In this document: positions 60,670 through 64,000 of the stretch, one piece after another
Layout: the number at the start of each line of letters is the position of its first letter
How positions within the stretch are numbered: the stretch's first letter is position 1
Assembly (NCBI GenBank): GCA_016946835.1
Contig: JACVTC010000072.1
Coordinates: forward strand, 735,001-799,000
Length of the DNA: 64,000 bases
Reading direction: 5' to 3'
Source of the DNA: Neocallimastix lanati (nom. inval.)
Lineage: Eukaryota; Neocallimastigomycota; Neocallimastigomycetes; Neocallimastigales; Neocallimastigaceae
Position numbers and translations under genes: made by a program
Notes under the pieces: generated by a model
Told to the model about the DNA's origin: nothing
Seen by the model: the letters and a program-made list of their open reading frames with translations, nothing else
Database searches by the model: none

Positions 60670-62320
60670 ATACCAAATATAATCATTTTAGATATATTTA
60701 TATATATTATTTAAATAATTTTATTTAAAATATATCACCTAATATAAGAAATTTTAATTCTATCTAAAATTATTTAAAATATTTATACATTTATTAATAT
60801 ATTTTGATTATTATAATGATTTCATATAAAATTAAAATTACATACCTCATACCTAATAATAAGTTTTAATTCTATCGTAATAATCAAAATATAATATTAA
60901 AATTACATACCAAATATTATATTTATAAAAGCCATAAACCCACCACCATCCCCCATATTTATTAATGTACTATTCTTATCTTCATTGATATGTTTTATTT
61001 TTTATTATATAAACATTTTTTATAATGTATACTATTTATATTTTCTATTTTATAACATATTTTCCCATTGAATTTTTTACCATATTTAATTTTGGTTTCC
61101 ATAATTCATTATTACTTTTCCACATAAATAATATAGAAATATAAGTATTTTTTCCATTATATGTTTAATTTATTTGACATATATAATCTAAATGGAACAG
61201 ATAAAGTATATATAATATAGTTTTATATATAATATTACTTTTTATAAATTTCAATATTTTTATATTAGATTACTAAGATTTTTGTATATTATATTCTTTT
61301 TTATAAATTTTAATATTCTTATATTATTAATCCATGAATTTCTAATTTAAGTGAATTTAATTCAATTAACAATGTGGATAATAACCCAATAGGAGATTAC
61401 TTTTAAGATCTCTCTGTTTATTTACCTATTCTGGGAAAAAATAATCATATTACCTGTTAAAACAATCTATGCTTTAATATTATATTTCCTTTAATACTAC
61501 TTATGTTCACTATCTGTAAAATAAGTAAAGTCCACAATAATAGTTACAATACTACTTATGTTCACTATCTGTAAAATAAGTAAAGTCCACAATAATAGTT
61601 ACAATGCTACTTATGTTCACTATCCACAATAATAGTTACAAACAATATTAAACCCTGCAATAAGAAATTGTTTAGAATATAAAATAATTTATAATGCAAA
61701 TAGATCCAATGCTGACAACCCTTTGAATGAATCAATAAAATTTATATAATTTATCATAGATCGTCTCAATAAAATTTATAGATAAGTCTTAGTTTCCCAT
61801 TTTTAAATCCCTCAAGTTTCCATTTGAAGGAAAAGATAAATATTCCTAAAAATAACACTAAATTTGATACCATAAAAAAAAAAAAGGAAAACAGGTCCTC
61901 AAGTTTTCTTGCTATTATTATTATTGTTATTTATTAATGATATTTATGTTTCGAAAATAAAATGATATTTTTATATTTAAAACGAAATATTTTGATATTT
62001 ATTTATTATTTTTAATATATATATATATATAATTTTTATAAAAAGAAAATACTTGATATCTATATATTGAATATAAATATAAATATAGAGAAGTGTATTT
62101 TTTAAAAAGAAATTATTTGATATTTATAAATTAAATAAAAATATATTTATAAATTAAATAAAAATATATTTATATATTATATAAAAATATATAAAAAAAT
62201 ATATAATATCTATATATTGAATAAAAATATAAAATATATAAAAAAATATATAATATCTATATATTGAATAAAAATATAAAAGTGTATAAAATAAAATGTA
62301 ATGGTATCTATATATTGTTT
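60670..62320. other. AT-rich spacer
   Basis: No gene found. At 60928-60955 AAAGCCATAAACCCACCACC ATCCCCC resembles a right-hand MULE end (GGGGGATGGTGGTGGG on the minus strand), without a partner. At 61490-61640 a ~60-bp phrase (ACTACTTATGTTCACTATCT, GTAAAATAAGTAAAGTCCAC, AATAATAGTTAC) is repeated two and a half times. Confidence 0.6.
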
Positions 62321-62329
62321 TTAATGAAT

Positions 62330-62940
62330 ATTTAATTTTTATAAAAAGAAAATATTTGTTAATTATATTTTGAATAAAATTGAATAAAAATAATTTTTAT
62401 AAAAAGAAAATATTTGTTATTTATATTTTGAATAAAAATAATTTTTATAAAAAGAAAATATTTGTTATTTATATTTTGAATAAAAATAATTTTTATAAAA
62501 AGAAAATATTTGTTATTTATATTTTGAATAAAAATAATTTTTATAAAAAGAAAATATTTGTTAATTATATTTTGAATAAAAATTTAATGAATATGTAATT
62601 TTTATAAAAAGAAAATATTTGTTATTTATATTTTGAATAAAAATTTAATGAACATATAATTTTTATAAAAAGAAAATATTTATTATTTATATATTGAATA
62701 AAAATTTAATGAATATATAATTTTTATATAAAGAAAATATTTGTTATTTATATTTTGAATAAAAATTTAATGAACATATAATTTTTATAAAAAGAAAATA
62801 TTTATTATTTATATTTTGAATAAAAATTTAATGAATATATAGTTTTTATAAAAAGAAAATATTCGATATCAATATGTTGAATAAAAATAATTTTTATAAA
62901 AAGAAAATATTTGTTATTTATATATTGAATAAAAATTAAG
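62330..62940. repeat. 48-58-bp tandem repeat TTTTTATAAAAAGAAAATATT
   Basis: AATTTTTATAAAAAGAAAAT ATTTGTTATTTATATTTTGA ATAAAAAT in about 11 copies; 48-bp type first, then a longer type with AAATTTAATGAATATAT. The open frame at 62380-62598 simply reads through the 48-bp (16-codon) period. Confidence 0.92.
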
Positions 62941-63428
62941 TGTACTTAAATATAAAATTATGTATTATAATATATGTTTTATATTTATAAAGTAGTATAT
63001 ATAATTATTATAAAATTGTGCAGTTAAAATATATAAATTCTATTAAAAATTTTTTTTAATTGTGCTATTAAAATATATAAATTCTTCTGTTAAAAAATAA
63101 TGTTAAATATTATATAAAATATTAAAATTTATTGTTAGGTATTAAAAAATATAAAATATTAAAATTTAATATTTGTTATTTATATATTGAATAAAAATTA
63201 AGTGTACTTAAATATAAAATTATGTATTATAATATATGTTTTATATTTATAAAGTAGTATATATAATTATTATAAAATTGTGCAGTTAAAATATATAAAT
63301 TCTATTAAAAATTTTTTTTAATTGTGCTATTAAAATATATAAATTCTTCTGTTAAAAAATAATGTTAAATATTATATAAAATATTAAAATTTATTGTTAG
63401 GTATTAAAAAATATAAAATATTAAAATT
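62905..63428. repeat. 262-bp tandem duplication
   Basis: ATTGAATAAAAATTAAGTGT ACTTAAATATAAAATTATGT ... recurs 262 bp later (TGTACTTAAA at 62941 and 63203) with no difference seen over most of the length. Confidence 0.9.
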
Positions 63429-64000
63429 TACTGTTAGAAATTTTATTGTTAGGTATTAAAAAAATATAAAATACTAAAAATTATTGTTAGAAAATTTATT
63501 GTTAGAAATTTTATTGTTAGGTATTAAAAAAATATAAAATACTAAAAATTATTGTTAGAAAATTTATTGTTAGGTATTAAAAAACATAAAATACTAAAAT
63601 TTATTGTTAGGTATTAAAAAAACATAAAATATTAAAAATTATTGTTAGATAATTTATTGTTAGTTATTAAAAAAAATATAAAATATTTAAATTTATTGTT
63701 ATGTATTATAAAAAAAATAAAATATTAAAATTTATTGTTAGGTATTAAAAAAAAAAAATATAAAATATTAAAATTTATTGTTAGGTATTAAAAAAAAATA
63801 TAAAATATTAAAATTTACTGTTAGGTATTAAAAAAAAATATAAAATATTAAAATTTATTGTTAGGTATTAAAAAAAAAAATATAAAATATTAAAATTTAC
63901 TGTTAGGTATTAAAAAAAATATAAAATATTTAAATTTATTGTTAGGTATTAAAAAATATAGTTAGAAAATTTATTGTTAGTTATTAAAAAAAATATATTG
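63429..64000. repeat. ~40-bp tandem repeat TTATTGTTAGGTATTAAAAA, running off the window
   Basis: TTTATTGTTAGGTATTAAAA AAATATAAAATATTAAAA in about 13 copies with variable A-runs. Confidence 0.92.

Noticed and set aside
62380-62598. Open frame with repeated NNFYKKKIFVIYIL
   Set aside because: 48-bp repeat unit equals 16 codons, so any stop-free unit gives an open frame.

Overview
The window is extremely AT-rich (coding parts less so), crowded with homopolymer runs and simple repeats, and contains almost no host genes. The one recognisable host gene, a secreted subtilisin-like protease with an Asn-rich segment and a Kex-like processing site, together with FLYWCH/MULE transposases and Ty3/gypsy chromoviruses, points to a eukaryote and most probably a fungus. 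An anaerobic gut fungus (Neocallimastigomycota) is my best guess from composition and gene style; this is inference, not proof. Nothing bacterial (operons, CRISPR, riboswitches) is present.

Layout. 1-1157: 5' part of the protease gene on the minus strand, with a one-base frameshift in its signal peptide. 1.2-6 kb: AT-rich spacer with microsatellites, a MITE-like element and a dead MULE transposase. 6050-14766: an apparently complete MULE DNA transposon (intact transposase, inverted ends, 9-bp target duplication ATCATGAAC) that carries a 5.3-kb satellite made of 47-bp units in 370-bp higher-order blocks, ending in about 96 copies of AAAAT. 15819-41727: a MULE-type TIR element blown up to 26 kb by nested retrotransposons: an old Ty1/copia relic, a decayed chromovirus fused to it, an intact chromovirus (23549-38232, LTRs identical as far as I can read, TSD AATAC) and, inside that element's 5' LTR, a second intact Ty3/gypsy element (30147-38216). 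The latter has separate gag and pol frames joined by a textbook -1 frameshift signal (TTTAAAC, 7-nt spacer, H-type pseudoknot). Next to these sits a 1970-bp TG...CA element of unfamiliar architecture (sub-terminal 215-bp direct repeats around a coiled-coil ORF). 41.8-45.8 kb: another dead MULE and poly-T-bounded duplications. 45828-51783: a young copia element (LTRs differ at one site in 259) whose pol is nevertheless broken and is interrupted by a 704-bp deletion derivative of the TG...CA element. 51.8-64 kb: gene-free satellite DNA of at least seven different families, several boundaries of which carry perfect palindromes.

How it works together: the window is a repeat graveyard and nursery rather than a pathway. 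A dispersed ~250-bp repeat was the landing site for at least two MULE-type elements; LTR elements then inserted into those and into each other. The order can be read from target-site duplications: dispersed repeat, then TIR element, then copia relic, then intact chromovirus, then the frameshifting gypsy element. Combined retrotransposons and satellites would suit pericentromeric or other heterochromatic DNA.
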